Positions 1-8,158 of a stretch of 64,000 bases of DNA are shown one piece after another. Source of the stretch: Streptomyces orinoci (GTDB taxonomy: Bacteria; Actinomycetota; Actinomycetes; Streptomycetales; Streptomycetaceae); assembly GCF_003121295.1 (NCBI RefSeq), contig NZ_PHNC01000007.1, positions 62,001-126,000 on the forward strand. Direction: 5' to 3'. Within the stretch, counting starts at the first letter, position 1. Every line of letters begins with the position of its first letter. The notes below the pieces were generated by a model. The model was not told where the DNA came from. It did no database searches and saw only the letters and a list, made by a program, of their open reading frames with translations. A program made the position numbers and the translations under genes.

Positions 1-411
1 GACAAGCGGCCCGGCTACTTTCTCTTCGACTATGACGCGGGCACCAAGCAGCCAATGGCGGTGTGCAACCGGCAGGTGGCCAACGCGGTGATCACCGAGG
101 GCGGCGGCCGCAATGTCTTCGCCGACTGCGCGGGCGACTTCAAGCCGGTCGGCTGGGAGGACGTGGTGGCCAAGGACCCGGACTGGATCCAGCTGGCGGT
201 CCGCAACCGGGGCAGCGAGGAGGCCAACCGCAAGGCGTTCGACGAGGCCGCCGGTTTCCTGAGGTCGTTTCCGGCCACCAAGGACCTCAAGGCGGTCAAG
301 GAGGGGCACTTCCTGCGCATCAACTCCGAGCTCACCACCATCGGCGGGGTACGCAGCGCGGACACCGTCCGCGAGATCGCGCACACCCTGCACCCGGATC
401 TGGTGAAGTAA
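1..411 (+). CDS. Fe-siderophore/cobalamin-type ABC substrate-binding protein, C-terminal part
   Basis: Only the last 136 codons are in the window, in the frame that ends with TAA at 409-411. The readable part carries a WEDVVAKDPDWIQLAV stretch and the final helix SADTVREIAHTLHPDLVK. This is the usual C-terminal lobe of type III (BtuF/FhuD/FepB-like) binding proteins, which capture chelated iron, haem or cobalamin outside the membrane. The next gene, a FecCD permease, starts with GTG directly after the stop, so the two are probably translated together. The ligand cannot be told from this fragment. Confidence 0.8.
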   Translation, partial: DKRPGYFLFDYDAGTKQPMAVCNRQVANAVITEGGGRNVFADCAGDFKPVGWEDVVAKDPDWIQLAVRNRGSEEANRKAFDEAAGFLRSFPATKDLKAVKEGHFLRINSELTTIGGVRSADTVREIAHTLHPDLVK

Positions 412-1470
412 GTGGCCGCGCCGGCCCGGGAGTTGCCGGAGCGGCGGCGGGCACCGCGCACCGGTGTGGTGGCGGCCGCACTGGCCGCCGCCCTGCTGTG
501 CGCACTGGTCGCCTCGGTGTGCCTGGGCTCCACCCAGGTGCCGCCGGGCCGGGTGTGGTCGGCGGTGGTACGCGGGGTGAGCGGCCAGGCCCCGGTGCCG
601 GGCACCCAGGATCTGATCGTCTGGCGGCTGCGGGTGCCAAGGGCACTGCTGGCGGCCGTGGTTGGCGCGGGTCTGGGACTGGTCGGTACGGCCGTTCAGG
701 CGCTGGTCCGCAATCCGCTGGCCGACCCCTATCTGCTGGGGATCTCCAGTGGTGCCTCGCTGGGCGCGGTCTCGGCGATTGTGCTGGGCGCGGGGGCGGG
801 CGGCGTGCTGGGGCTGGGGCTGTCCTCGGCGGCCTTCGCCGGGGCGCTGGCCTCCTTCACCCTGGTGTGGGCGGTGGCCCGGCGCGGCGGGGGCTTCTCC
901 CCGCTGCGGCTGGTGCTGGCGGGTGTGGGCATTGGGCAGTTCCTCTCCGGCTTCACCCACTATCTGGTGCTCCAAGCCGGGGACGACCAGCAGACCCATG
1001 GGGTGCTGTTCTGGCTGATGGGCTCGCTGGGCGGGGCCCAGTGGTCCACCCTGGCCGCGCCCTCCCTGGCCGTACTGCTGGGCCTGGCACTGCTGACGGC
1101 CCGGGCCCGGGCGCTCAACGCGCTGCTGATGGGCGATGAGACGGCGGCCGGGCTGGGCGTGGATGTGGCCCGGCTGCGCCGTGAACTCTTCGTTGTCACC
1201 AGTGTATTGACCGGGGTGCTGGTGTCGGCCTCCGGCGCCATTGGCTTTGTGGGCCTGATGGTGCCGCATGTCTGCCGGATGGTGGTGGGCGGCGACCACC
1301 GTCGGCTGCTGCCCGTCTCGGCTCTGTTCGGGGCGGTGCTGCTGGTGGTGGTGGACCTTCTGGCGCGTACCGCGCTGCCCGAACAGGAGCTGCCGGTGGG
1401 GGTGGTGACCGCGCTGATCGGCGCGCCCACCCTGCTGTTTCTGCTGGACCGACGGCTGGAGCGGGCATGA
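412..1470 (+). CDS. FecCD-family ABC transporter permease
   Basis: A 352-residue integral membrane protein with about nine to ten hydrophobic segments. The family hallmark RNPLADPYLLGISSGAS is at residues 100-116. The cytoplasmic coupling segment GFVGLMVPHVCRMVVGG lies near 275-291 and the typical ELPVGVVTALIGAPTLLFLL end near 326-345. Proteins of this family form the membrane channel for siderophore, haem or vitamin B12 import. The GTG start at 412 abuts the stop of the binding-protein gene. The 3' end overlaps the ATPase gene by 4 bases (ATGA), so this is one operon. Substrate is not resolved by sequence. Confidence 0.92.
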   Translation: MAAPARELPERRRAPRTGVVAAALAAALLCALVASVCLGSTQVPPGRVWSAVVRGVSGQAPVPGTQDLIVWRLRVPRALLAAVVGAGLGLVGTAVQALVRNPLADPYLLGISSGASLGAVSAIVLGAGAGGVLGLGLSSAAFAGALASFTLVWAVARRGGGFSPLRLVLAGVGIGQFLSGFTHYLVLQAGDDQQTHGVLFWLMGSLGGAQWSTLAAPSLAVLLGLALLTARARALNALLMGDETAAGLGVDVARLRRELFVVTSVLTGVLVSASGAIGFVGLMVPHVCRMVVGGDHRRLLPVSALFGAVLLVVVDLLARTALPEQELPVGVVTALIGAPTLLFLLDRRLERA

Positions 1471-2507
1471 GGACCTGTATCGAGGACCTGGCGGTGGTGC
1501 TGTCCGGGCGGACCATTGTCTCGGGCGTACGGGTGGTGGCCGAGCCGGGCGAGATCGCCGGGCTGATCGGCCCCAATGGCAGCGGGAAGTCCACGGTGCT
1601 GCGTACCGTCTACCGCCATCTGCGGCCGCACGCCGGGCTGGTGACGGTGGGCGGTACGGACGTCAGGGCACTCGGCGCCGCCCAGGCGGCCCGCCGGGTG
1701 GCGGCGCTGCCCCAGGAGCGGGGTTCGGACTTCGAGCTCTCGGTCCGCGAGGTGGTGGCCATGGGCCGTACCCCCTACAAACGGGCCTTCGCCGCCGATG
1801 ACCGCGCCGACCGGGAAGCGGTGTCCGCCGCGCTGGCCCGGGTGGGCATGACGGATGCGGGTGACCGCCGCTTCTCCGTCCTCTCCGGCGGCGAACGGCA
1901 ACGGGTCCTGCTGGCCCGGGCGTTGGCCCAGGACCCGGAGGTACTGGTGCTGGACGAGCCCACCAATCATCTGGACGTCCGGCACCAGGTGGAACTGCTG
2001 GGCATCCTGCGGGAGTTGGGCCGCACCACGCTGCTGTCGCTGCATGACCTGAACGCGGCCGCGTCGGTGTGCGACCGGCTGCATGTACTGCACGGCGGCG
2101 CGGTGGTGGCCTCTGGTGCGCCGCGAGATGTTCTCACCCCGGAGCTGCTGGCCGAAGTGTTCGGGGTTCGCGCGGTTGTGGTCGAGCATCCGCTCACGGG
2201 TGACCCTTTGATCGCCTTCGACCACCGGAGCGGTGCGCCCCGTCAGGGGCGCGGGGAACTGCGCGAACAACCACGGATGTCCCGCACCCGGAATGCGACC
2301 GCTGGTGCGGTTTCACCATGGAGCGACCCTGTGCAGCCGGTTTGCGGGTCAGGCGCGGGCCGCCTTGGGCTGATCGCGCAGTTCCCCGCGCCCCTGACGG
2401 GGCTCTCCCTTCAGCCCTGGAAAGCCACAAAGTGGCTGGGGCGCCCCTCGCGGAATGCGAGCCTCCCCAGCCGCTCCGCCTCCGCGCGCCGCATCAGCCG
2501 GGCGTGA
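1467..2507 (+). CDS. FecE/HmuV-type ABC ATPase with a repeat-derived C-terminal extension
   Basis: ATP-binding subunit of the importer. Walker A GPNGSGKST is at 35-43, signature LSGGERQR at 139-146, Walker B VLVLDEPTNHLD at 159-170 and the H-loop His near 193. The conserved fold ends near residue 254 (PLTGDPLIAFD), as in relatives of about 255-270 residues. The reading frame nevertheless stays open for about 92 more codons through two inverted copies of a dispersed intergenic repeat. It stops at 2505-2507, inside the 3' end of the convergent isocyanide synthase gene. The tail (for example RQGRGELREQPR) has no family counterpart and looks like translated repeat DNA after loss of the normal stop. 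Confidence 0.9.
   Translation: MRTCIEDLAVVLSGRTIVSGVRVVAEPGEIAGLIGPNGSGKSTVLRTVYRHLRPHAGLVTVGGTDVRALGAAQAARRVAALPQERGSDFELSVREVVAMGRTPYKRAFAADDRADREAVSAALARVGMTDAGDRRFSVLSGGERQRVLLARALAQDPEVLVLDEPTNHLDVRHQVELLGILRELGRTTLLSLHDLNAAASVCDRLHVLHGGAVVASGAPRDVLTPELLAEVFGVRAVVVEHPLTGDPLIAFDHRSGAPRQGRGELREQPRMSRTRNATAGAVSPWSDPVQPVCGSGAGRLGLIAQFPAPLTGLSLQPWKATKWLGRPSRNASLPSRSASARRISRA
2235..2405. repeat. Two inverted copies of the dispersed GGGGCGCGGGGAACTGCGCG element
   Basis: Copy A (about 2235-2291, plus strand) starts with a perfect 7-bp hairpin GCGCCCC-GTCA-GGGGCGC (2235-2252) and continues GGGGAACTGCGCGA. Copy B (2405-2344) is the same element on the minus strand and has terminal inverted hexamers GTCAGG (2348-2353) and CCTGAC (2393-2398). 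The two copies face each other between convergent genes and could fold into one long hairpin, so a bidirectional terminator role is possible. The same element recurs at 8151-8470 and 63562-63614. Confidence 0.8.
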
Positions 2508-3343
2508 CCGCCCACGTCCCGGAGCACCGCCGTGTGCCAAGGCGTGGCCCACGCGTCCGGCGCGTCCAGCAGCCGGATGCCGAACTTGGCGGCGCCAAGC
2601 GGCTGCGGGTGGATGGACAGCCGTACCGACCGGGGGTGATGGAAGGCGATCAGTCCGCCCCAGGCCCGGCTGCGGGCGATCACCCCATAGGCCCGTTCCC
2701 GGCACTGTCGTTGCAGGGCCGAGCGGCTGCCGGAGAAGCCGGCGGTGTCCTCCACCAGGAAGCGGGTGATGCCCCGGTACAGCCGGGCGGTCTCCTCGTC
2801 GGTGCGGGTTCGCTCACGCAGTTCGGCCAGGGTGGGCGCGAACTCCTCGGTGACCAGGGCACGTTTGGTGTCATAGGGCAGGTCGCCATGGACCGCGCGC
2901 AGGTCGAAGGTGTCCAGATGGTGCAGCCCGTCCCGGCGGATCATGGCCCTCAGCTCGTCCCCGTAGGCATCGATATGGGCGTCCGGCACCTGGATCAGGT
3001 CGGCGAAGACATGGCCGTCGGAGCAGATGAGCATCCGGGCGCCGGGCGGGTAGATCTCGCCGATGCGTGCGCACAGCCGGTCCAGGAAGGCCAGGGAGAG
3101 CCGCTCGCCCTCGTCCGGCAGCCGGCCCAGCACCTTGGCGGGGTTGGGTGACTTGCAGGGAAAGCCGGGCAGGGTGAACAGGACCGGCTCACCGGTCCGG
3201 GTGAACTGCCGTATCTGACGCAGCTGTTCGGGGTGGTCCAGCGGATCGGGCGAGGACGGTCCGGATGTGCGGTGGTGGGGCAGCAGCAGGCTGAGGATGC
3301 GGGTCTCCACCGCCGGGGGTGCCACCAGGGCTGTCGGGGTCAT
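2411..3343 (-). CDS. Isocyanide (isonitrile) synthase, DIT1/PvcA family
   Basis: A 310-residue cytosolic enzyme that I recognise as DIT1/PvcA type. The diagnostic segments are FTLPGFPCKSPNPAKVLG (about 56-73), PDEGERLSLAFLDRLC, GARMLICSDGHVFADL (about 100-115) and the C-terminal HPRSVRLSIHPQP. Characterised members (PvcA, IsnA, XnPvcA) turn the amino group of Tyr or Trp into an isonitrile with ribulose 5-phosphate as carbon donor. The ATG at 3343 lies only 7 bases after the stop of the upstream P450 gene, so the two form a two-gene operon. Its 3' end overlaps the extended ABC ATPase frame by 97 bases, tail to tail. No PvcB-type Fe/2OG oxygenase is present in the window. Substrate not deducible here. 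Confidence 0.85.
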   Translation of the reverse strand: MTPTALVAPPAVETRILSLLLPHHRTSGPSSPDPLDHPEQLRQIRQFTRTGEPVLFTLPGFPCKSPNPAKVLGRLPDEGERLSLAFLDRLCARIGEIYPPGARMLICSDGHVFADLIQVPDAHIDAYGDELRAMIRRDGLHHLDTFDLRAVHGDLPYDTKRALVTEEFAPTLAELRERTRTDEETARLYRGITRFLVEDTAGFSGSRSALQRQCRERAYGVIARSRAWGGLIAFHHPRSVRLSIHPQPLGAAKFGIRLLDAPDAWATPWHTAVLRDVGGHARLMRRAEAERLGRLAFREGRPSHFVAFQG

Positions 3344-3350
3344 CTGCGGG

Positions 3351-4601
3351 TCATCCAGCGAGGTGCGGGCAGGCGGAACGGTCGAAGGCGACGGGCAGGC
3401 GGCTTACGCCGCGGCCCAGTACGGCCGGGATCCAGGGCAGTTGGTCCTCGGGGACGGCCGGCCGCAGGCCGGGCAGGCGGCGCAACAGGGCGCCCAGGGC
3501 CACCTGGAGTTCAACGCGGGCGAGGGCCGCGCCGGGGCAGAAGTGGATGCCATGGCCAAAGGCCAGATGGGATCCCTGGGCCCGGTCCACATCGAGGGTG
3601 TCGGGGTCGGGGAAGCGCTCGGGGTCGCGGTTGGCGGCGCACAGCGAGACGATCACCGAGTCGCCGGCCGGTACCCGGGTGCCGTGCAGTTCGGCGTCCT
3701 CGGCGAGGAACCGCCAGGTGGTGAGCTCAAAGGCGCTGTCCAGGCGCAGGAGTTCCTCCACGGCGGCGGGCAGGGTCTCCGGTTCGTCCCGCAGCCGGTG
3801 CAGTACGTCCGGTCTGCGCAGCAGGGCCACCAGTGCGGTGGTGATCTGATTGGTCACCGGTTCCTGGCCGGCCACCAGCAACTGGAAGATCATGGAGTCC
3901 AGCTCCTGCCGGGTGAGTTGGCCCTCGTCGCGGGCGGTCACCAGGCGGCTGAGCAGTCCGTCGCCGGGGGCCGCGCGCCGGTCGGCGACCACCTCCGCGA
4001 TGTACTGCTGCAATCCGCGCAACAGGGCCTCATAGGCGCCCCGGCCTGGGTCGGTCGGGCCGACCGGTGCCACCACCCCGCCCCACTCGCGCCGGAAGCG
4101 GCCGGCCAGGTGTGGCGGCAGGCCGATGACCTCGGCCAGTACCTGGAAGGGGAAGCGGGCGGCGAAGCAGCGCACCAGGTCAACGGTGGGGGCGTCCTTG
4201 GGCAGGGCGTCCAGGAGTTCCCCGGCCATCCGCTCGAAGCGCGGGCGCAGCCGCTCCACCCGGCGGGGGGCGAAGGCGTCGGTGATCAGCCGCCGCATGG
4301 TGGTGTGCTTGGGCGGGTCCTGGTGCAGCAGATGCACCTGGAGCTGGGAGTGCTGCGGCTCCGGCATGATCGAGGCGCGGGCCCGCCAGCGGTCGTTGCC
4401 CAGCGCGTGGTTCTTGCCCAGCCGGGGGTCGGCCAGGGTGCGCTGGGCGGCCGTGTGCCCGGTGACCAGCCAGGCCCGTACCCCGCTGGGGAAGAGCACC
4501 CGGTGGATGGGGCCCGCCTGGCGCAGCCGGGCGTACAGCGGATAGGGATCGCGCTTGTAGTCGGGACCGTAGAGGGGTACGGGTTCGGGCGGCGACTGCA
4601 C
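3351..4601 (-). CDS. Cytochrome P450 (isocyanide-synthase partner)
   Basis: A 416-residue soluble bacterial P450. The haem-ligand loop FGHGIHFCPGAALAR puts the axial Cys near residue 355. An EELLR segment is the ExxR helix, and the N-terminal YGPDYKRDPYPLYARLR is standard. The I-helix reads LLVAGQEPVTNQI: the usual acid is kept but the conserved Thr after it is Pro. I chose GTG at 4601 because AAGGAG sits just upstream; an ATG at 4673 would add 24 residues. It presumably modifies the isocyanide synthase product, since the genes are 7 bases apart. The substrate is unknown. Confidence 0.88.
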   Translation of the reverse strand: MQSPPEPVPLYGPDYKRDPYPLYARLRQAGPIHRVLFPSGVRAWLVTGHTAAQRTLADPRLGKNHALGNDRWRARASIMPEPQHSQLQVHLLHQDPPKHTTMRRLITDAFAPRRVERLRPRFERMAGELLDALPKDAPTVDLVRCFAARFPFQVLAEVIGLPPHLAGRFRREWGGVVAPVGPTDPGRGAYEALLRGLQQYIAEVVADRRAAPGDGLLSRLVTARDEGQLTRQELDSMIFQLLVAGQEPVTNQITTALVALLRRPDVLHRLRDEPETLPAAVEELLRLDSAFELTTWRFLAEDAELHGTRVPAGDSVIVSLCAANRDPERFPDPDTLDVDRAQGSHLAFGHGIHFCPGAALARVELQVALGALLRRLPGLRPAVPEDQLPWIPAVLGRGVSRLPVAFDRSACPHLAG

Positions 4602-4823
4602 GGTGGCGGGCTCCTTGAGGTGAAGGCGGGCCCTGAGGAAGTCGGACGCCGGTCCGGGTGAGTTCCTGGACATTTATGCGAGCCGGGGCGGGCGCGGTCC
4701 GCGATCCATTGGTAGTCGGCCGGCGGGCCCCCTCGGTTCCCGGCGGCGAAAGGGACAATCCTCACGCGCCATACCAGCGGCGCCGGTTGCCGCCGGACCG
4801 TCCGGACATGCCACGATGCGTTG

Positions 4824-5039
4824 ATGACCGCTCGTCGTTCACTTGCTCCCCATGCCGCGCTGACCGGCTTTGTCCTGCTGCTGGCCATGGTCTTCGGCGC
4901 CGCCTACGCCGCCGGGTCGGCGGCCGGTCCGGTGGCCCCGGGCATGCACCGCACCGGTGGCGGATCCGCCCCGGCGCCGGGCTCCGGTTCCGGGAACGGT
5001 GGCGGGGGCTCGCACGATATGCCGGGAATGGACCACTGA
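4824..5039 (+). CDS. Small Met/His-tipped membrane protein coupled to the copper ATPase
   Basis: A 71-residue protein with one hydrophobic segment (about 10-32, LTGFVLLLAMVFGAAYAAG). A Gly/Ser/Pro-rich linker follows, then the C-terminus GGSHDMPGMDH, which offers His, Met and Asp as metal ligands. Its TGA overlaps the ATG of the P1B-ATPase (ATGA), so translation is likely coupled. The start may also be TTG at 4821. I infer a periplasm-side (trans-membrane) copper-handling accessory role from the ligand-rich tail and position. No named family is recognised. Confidence 0.75.
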   Translation: MTARRSLAPHAALTGFVLLLAMVFGAAYAAGSAAGPVAPGMHRTGGGSAPAPGSGSGNGGGGSHDMPGMDH

Positions 5040-7303
5040 TGACCACGACCAGCGCAACCACCGGGTCCATCGGGACCACCGGGACCTCCGCGACCGCCGC
5101 CGAGACCGAGTTGATCGTCGGCGGAATGACCTGTGCCGCCTGTGTGGCCCGGGTGGAGAAGAAGCTCGGCCGGCTGGCAGGGGTCAGCGCCAGCGTCAAT
5201 CTGGCCACCGGCCGGGCCCGGGTCAGCCATCCCCCCTCGGTGACCGCCGCCGAGCTGATGGCGGTGGTGGAGGGCGCGGGCTTCACCGCGGCCCTCCCGG
5301 AGCCGGAGCGCCCCGCACAGCCCGAAGTCACCGACTCCGCACCCGAGTTCACCCGGCTGCTGATCACCGCGCTGCTCTCGGTGCCGGTGCTGGTGCTGTC
5401 CATGGTGCCCGCCTGGCAGTTCACCCACTGGCAGTGGCTGTGCTTCACCCTGGCCACCCCGGTCGCCACCTGGGGCGCCTGGCCCTTCCACCAGCGGGCG
5501 CTGCGCGGCCTGCGGCACTCCACGGCCACCATGGACACCCTGGTCTCGCTGGGCGTGCTGGCCTCCTACGCCTGGTCGGTGTACGCGCTGTACTTCGGCG
5601 GCGCCGGACGGCCGGGCATGCGGATGCCGTTCTCGCTGACCCCCACGGTGATGGGCGGCACGGCCGATGTCTATCTGGAGGCGGTGGTCGGCGTTCCGCT
5701 GTTCGTGCTGACCGGCCGGCTGCTGGAGGCCCGCGCCCGCCAGGGCACCGGCTCCGCGCTGCGCGCCCTGGCCGCACTGGCCGCCAAGGACGTGGTGGTA
5801 CGCGCCGACGGCACCGAACGCCGGGTGCCCATCGGCGAGTTGCGGGTGGGCGACCACTTTGTGGTGCGGCCCGGAGAGCGGGTGGCCACCGACGGCGTGG
5901 TGGTCTCGGGCAGTTCGGCGCTGGACATGTCGCTGGTGACCGGGGAGAGCGCACCGGTGGAGGCCGGTCCGGGCACCGCGGTGACCGGCGGAGCGGTCAA
6001 CTCCGGCGGAGTGCTGGAGGTACGGGCCGAGGCGGTCGGCGCGGACACCCAACTGGCCCGGATCGCCCGCCTGGTGGCGGACGCCCAGGCCGGCAAGGCA
6101 CGGGTGCAGCGGCTGGCCGACGCGGTGGCGGGGGTCTTCGTCCCGGCGGTGCTCACCGCGGCCGTCACCGTGCTGGGCTTCTGGCTGGGCGCCGGCGCCA
6201 CCCCGCAGGCCGCGGTCACCGCGGCGGTGGCGGTGCTGGTGGTGGCCTGCCCCTGCGCGCTCGGACTGGCCACACCCACCGCCCTGTTGGCCGCCACCGG
6301 CCGGGGCGCGGCCCTGGGCATCCTGGTGCGCGGGCCGCAGGCACTGGAGGGGCTGCGCCGGGTGGACACCGTGGTGCTGGACAAGACCGGGACGCTCACC
6401 ACCGGCGCCATGGCGGTGACCGGGGTGACCACCCGCCCGGACGGCCCGGACACCGAGGCGGTGCTGCGGCTGGCCGCGGCGGCCGAGGCCGGTTCCGAGC
6501 ATCCGGTGGGCCGGGCCGTACGGGCCCGGGTGCCCGGACCGCTGCCCCGCGCCGAGGACTTCCGGGCCACCCCGGGACTAGGGGTGACCGCCCTGGTGGC
6601 GGGCCACCGGGTGGAAGTCGGGCGCCCCGGGCCCGAGTTGCCCGGGGTACTCGCGGCCGCCGTGCGCAAGGCCGAGGAAGACGGACATACGACCGTTGTG
6701 GTCCGGGTGGACGGCGAGCCCCAGGCGGTGATCGCCCTGGGCGACACGGTGCGTACCGACGCCTACCGGGCGGTGGACCACCTCAAGCGGCTGGGCCTGC
6801 GGCCGGTGCTGGCCACCGGCGACAGCCCGGCCACCGCCCACGCGGTCGCCGCCGGGCTGGGCATCGAGGAGGTGCACGCCCGGGCCACGCCGGAGGAGAA
6901 GGCGGCCCTGGTGCGCGAGCTGCGGGAGCGCGGCCACCGGGTGGCGGTGATCGGCGACGGCGTCAACGACACGGCGGCGCTGGCCGGTTCGGACCTGGGC
7001 ATCGCCATGGGCGGCGGCACCGACGCGGCGATCGGCGCCGCCGATGTCACCCTGGTCCGCGAGGACATGGGGGCACTGGCCGACGCGGTGCGGCTGGCCC
7101 GGCGCACCTCGCTGACCGTACGGGCCAATCTGGCCTGGGCCTTCGGCTACAACCTGGTCACCGTGCCGCTGGCCGCGGTCGGGCTGCTCAGCCCGATGTT
7201 CGCGGCGGCCGCCATGTCCGTCAGTTCCCTGCTGGTGGTGGGCAACAGCCTGCGGCTGCGCACCTGGCAGCCGGCCCCGGCCCGACGAAAGGCAGCCCGA
7301 TGA
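5039..7303 (+). CDS. copA: Cu(I)-exporting P1B-type ATPase (CopA-like)
   Basis: A 754-residue membrane ATPase. One N-terminal heavy-metal domain carries GGMTCAACVARVEKK near residue 24. The transmembrane ion site is VACPCALGLATP. The phosphorylation site is DKTGTLT, the nucleotide-domain dipeptide lies in SEHPVG, and the hinge is GDGVNDTAAL. The last helices contain FGYNLVTVP and MSVSSLL, the YN and MxxSS ligands typical of Cu(I)/Ag(I) pumps. It should expel cytosolic Cu(I). The ATG at 5039 overlaps the small upstream gene; longer starts in the same frame lie in the preceding genes. The 3' end overlaps the PCuAC-like gene by 4 bases. Confidence 0.93.
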   Translation: MTTTSATTGSIGTTGTSATAAETELIVGGMTCAACVARVEKKLGRLAGVSASVNLATGRARVSHPPSVTAAELMAVVEGAGFTAALPEPERPAQPEVTDSAPEFTRLLITALLSVPVLVLSMVPAWQFTHWQWLCFTLATPVATWGAWPFHQRALRGLRHSTATMDTLVSLGVLASYAWSVYALYFGGAGRPGMRMPFSLTPTVMGGTADVYLEAVVGVPLFVLTGRLLEARARQGTGSALRALAALAAKDVVVRADGTERRVPIGELRVGDHFVVRPGERVATDGVVVSGSSALDMSLVTGESAPVEAGPGTAVTGGAVNSGGVLEVRAEAVGADTQLARIARLVADAQAGKARVQRLADAVAGVFVPAVLTAAVTVLGFWLGAGATPQAAVTAAVAVLVVACPCALGLATPTALLAATGRGAALGILVRGPQALEGLRRVDTVVLDKTGTLTTGAMAVTGVTTRPDGPDTEAVLRLAAAAEAGSEHPVGRAVRARVPGPLPRAEDFRATPGLGVTALVAGHRVEVGRPGPELPGVLAAAVRKAEEDGHTTVVVRVDGEPQAVIALGDTVRTDAYRAVDHLKRLGLRPVLATGDSPATAHAVAAGLGIEEVHARATPEEKAALVRELRERGHRVAVIGDGVNDTAALAGSDLGIAMGGGTDAAIGAADVTLVREDMGALADAVRLARRTSLTVRANLAWAFGYNLVTVPLAAVGLLSPMFAAAAMSVSSLLVVGNSLRLRTWQPAPARRKAAR

Positions 7304-7782
7304 GGACCCCGGAACCGCTGCGCGCCCTGCGCGCCGCGCTGGTGCCGCTGGCCGCCTGTGCGCTGACCCTGGCCGGGCTGGGCGCCTGGACGGCCTCCGG
7401 GGCGGCCGGCCGCCCGGCGCGGATCACCGCCTCCGACGCCCGGGTGCTGCTGCCCTTCGGCACGGACGACACCGCGGCCTTCGTCCGGCTCCGCAACGAC
7501 GGCGACGAGGACGACCGGCTGCTGGATGTGGAGGTGCCCTCGGCCTACCGGGCCATGCTCAGCCGGACGGTCACCCGCAACGCGGTCAGCCATATGGAGA
7601 TGGTCTCCGCGGCCACGGTCCCGGCCCATGGCTCGCTGTCCATGTCGCCCCGGCAACTGGACATCATGATCTCCCGCCCGCCCCGGCTGCGCCTGGGCGA
7701 CCGGCTGCCGCTGGTACTGACCTTCGCCAGGAGCGGCGTGCTGCGGGTGACCGCGGAAGTGGTGCGGCCGGGCACCGGCTGA
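7300..7782 (+). CDS. PCuAC-like copper chaperone, membrane-anchored or secreted
   Basis: A 160-residue protein with an N-terminal hydrophobic signal/anchor (about 10-35) and a PCuAC (DUF461) fold. The metal loop VSHMEMVSAATVPAH and the core VPAHGSLSMSPRQLDIM are followed by RLGDRLPLVLTF. Classical PCuAC proteins bind Cu(I) through a His-Met pair plus a later HxM; here the later pair reads D-I-M, so one His ligand is replaced by Asp. It is the last gene of the small protein-copA operon (ATGA overlap), consistent with passing or buffering copper outside the membrane. Whether it still binds copper is open. Confidence 0.75.
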   Translation: MRTPEPLRALRAALVPLAACALTLAGLGAWTASGAAGRPARITASDARVLLPFGTDDTAAFVRLRNDGDEDDRLLDVEVPSAYRAMLSRTVTRNAVSHMEMVSAATVPAHGSLSMSPRQLDIMISRPPRLRLGDRLPLVLTFARSGVLRVTAEVVRPGTG

Positions 7783-7822
7783 GGGCCTGGCGCGCCGAGG
7801 GCCCCTGTGATCGACTCACCGG

Positions 7823-8158
7823 GTGACCACAGTGCTGCTCTCCATACGGCCCGCGCTCCCGGCCGCCTGGTTCCACCACCTCCTCACCCGCCCCTTCATC
7901 GAGCTCGACGGGACGGAACACCCGGCGAAGTGGGGCGAGCAATCCCTCGACCTCGCCCCCGGCACACACCGCCTCGGCGTCTGCTTCCGCTACCGCGTCC
8001 GGAGTTCGCCCCGCCTCGCCGAGTCGGTCACCCAGCTCACCGTCCCCGACACACCGACCCCCATCCCGGTACGCGCCCGCCTGGGCCTTCCCAACGGCAG
8101 CCACTTCCACATCGACGGCCCCTCAGCCCCCACACAAGGACCAGGGCCCACCCCATAA
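7823..8158 (+). CDS. Conserved hypothetical protein
   Basis: A 111-residue soluble protein starting at GTG 7823. It has a beta-rich look (PFIELDGTEHPAKWG, then AGTHRLGVCFRYR) and a Pro-rich end. No enzyme motif, signal peptide or membrane segment is seen, and I cannot assign a function. Its TAA stop (8156-8158) lies inside the first unit of the tandem repeat array, so the repeat may have set the present C-terminus. Confidence 0.6.
   Translation: MTTVLLSIRPALPAAWFHHLLTRPFIELDGTEHPAKWGEQSLDLAPGTHRLGVCFRYRVRSSPRLAESVTQLTVPDTPTPIPVRARLGLPNGSHFHIDGPSAPTQGPGPTP

Noticed and set aside
4870..7299. Gly/Arg-rich frame running through copA before the PCuAC-like gene
   Set aside because: Same frame as the 7300 gene but antiphase to copA; composition is that of an out-of-frame reading. 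Only the part from ATG 7300 is a gene.
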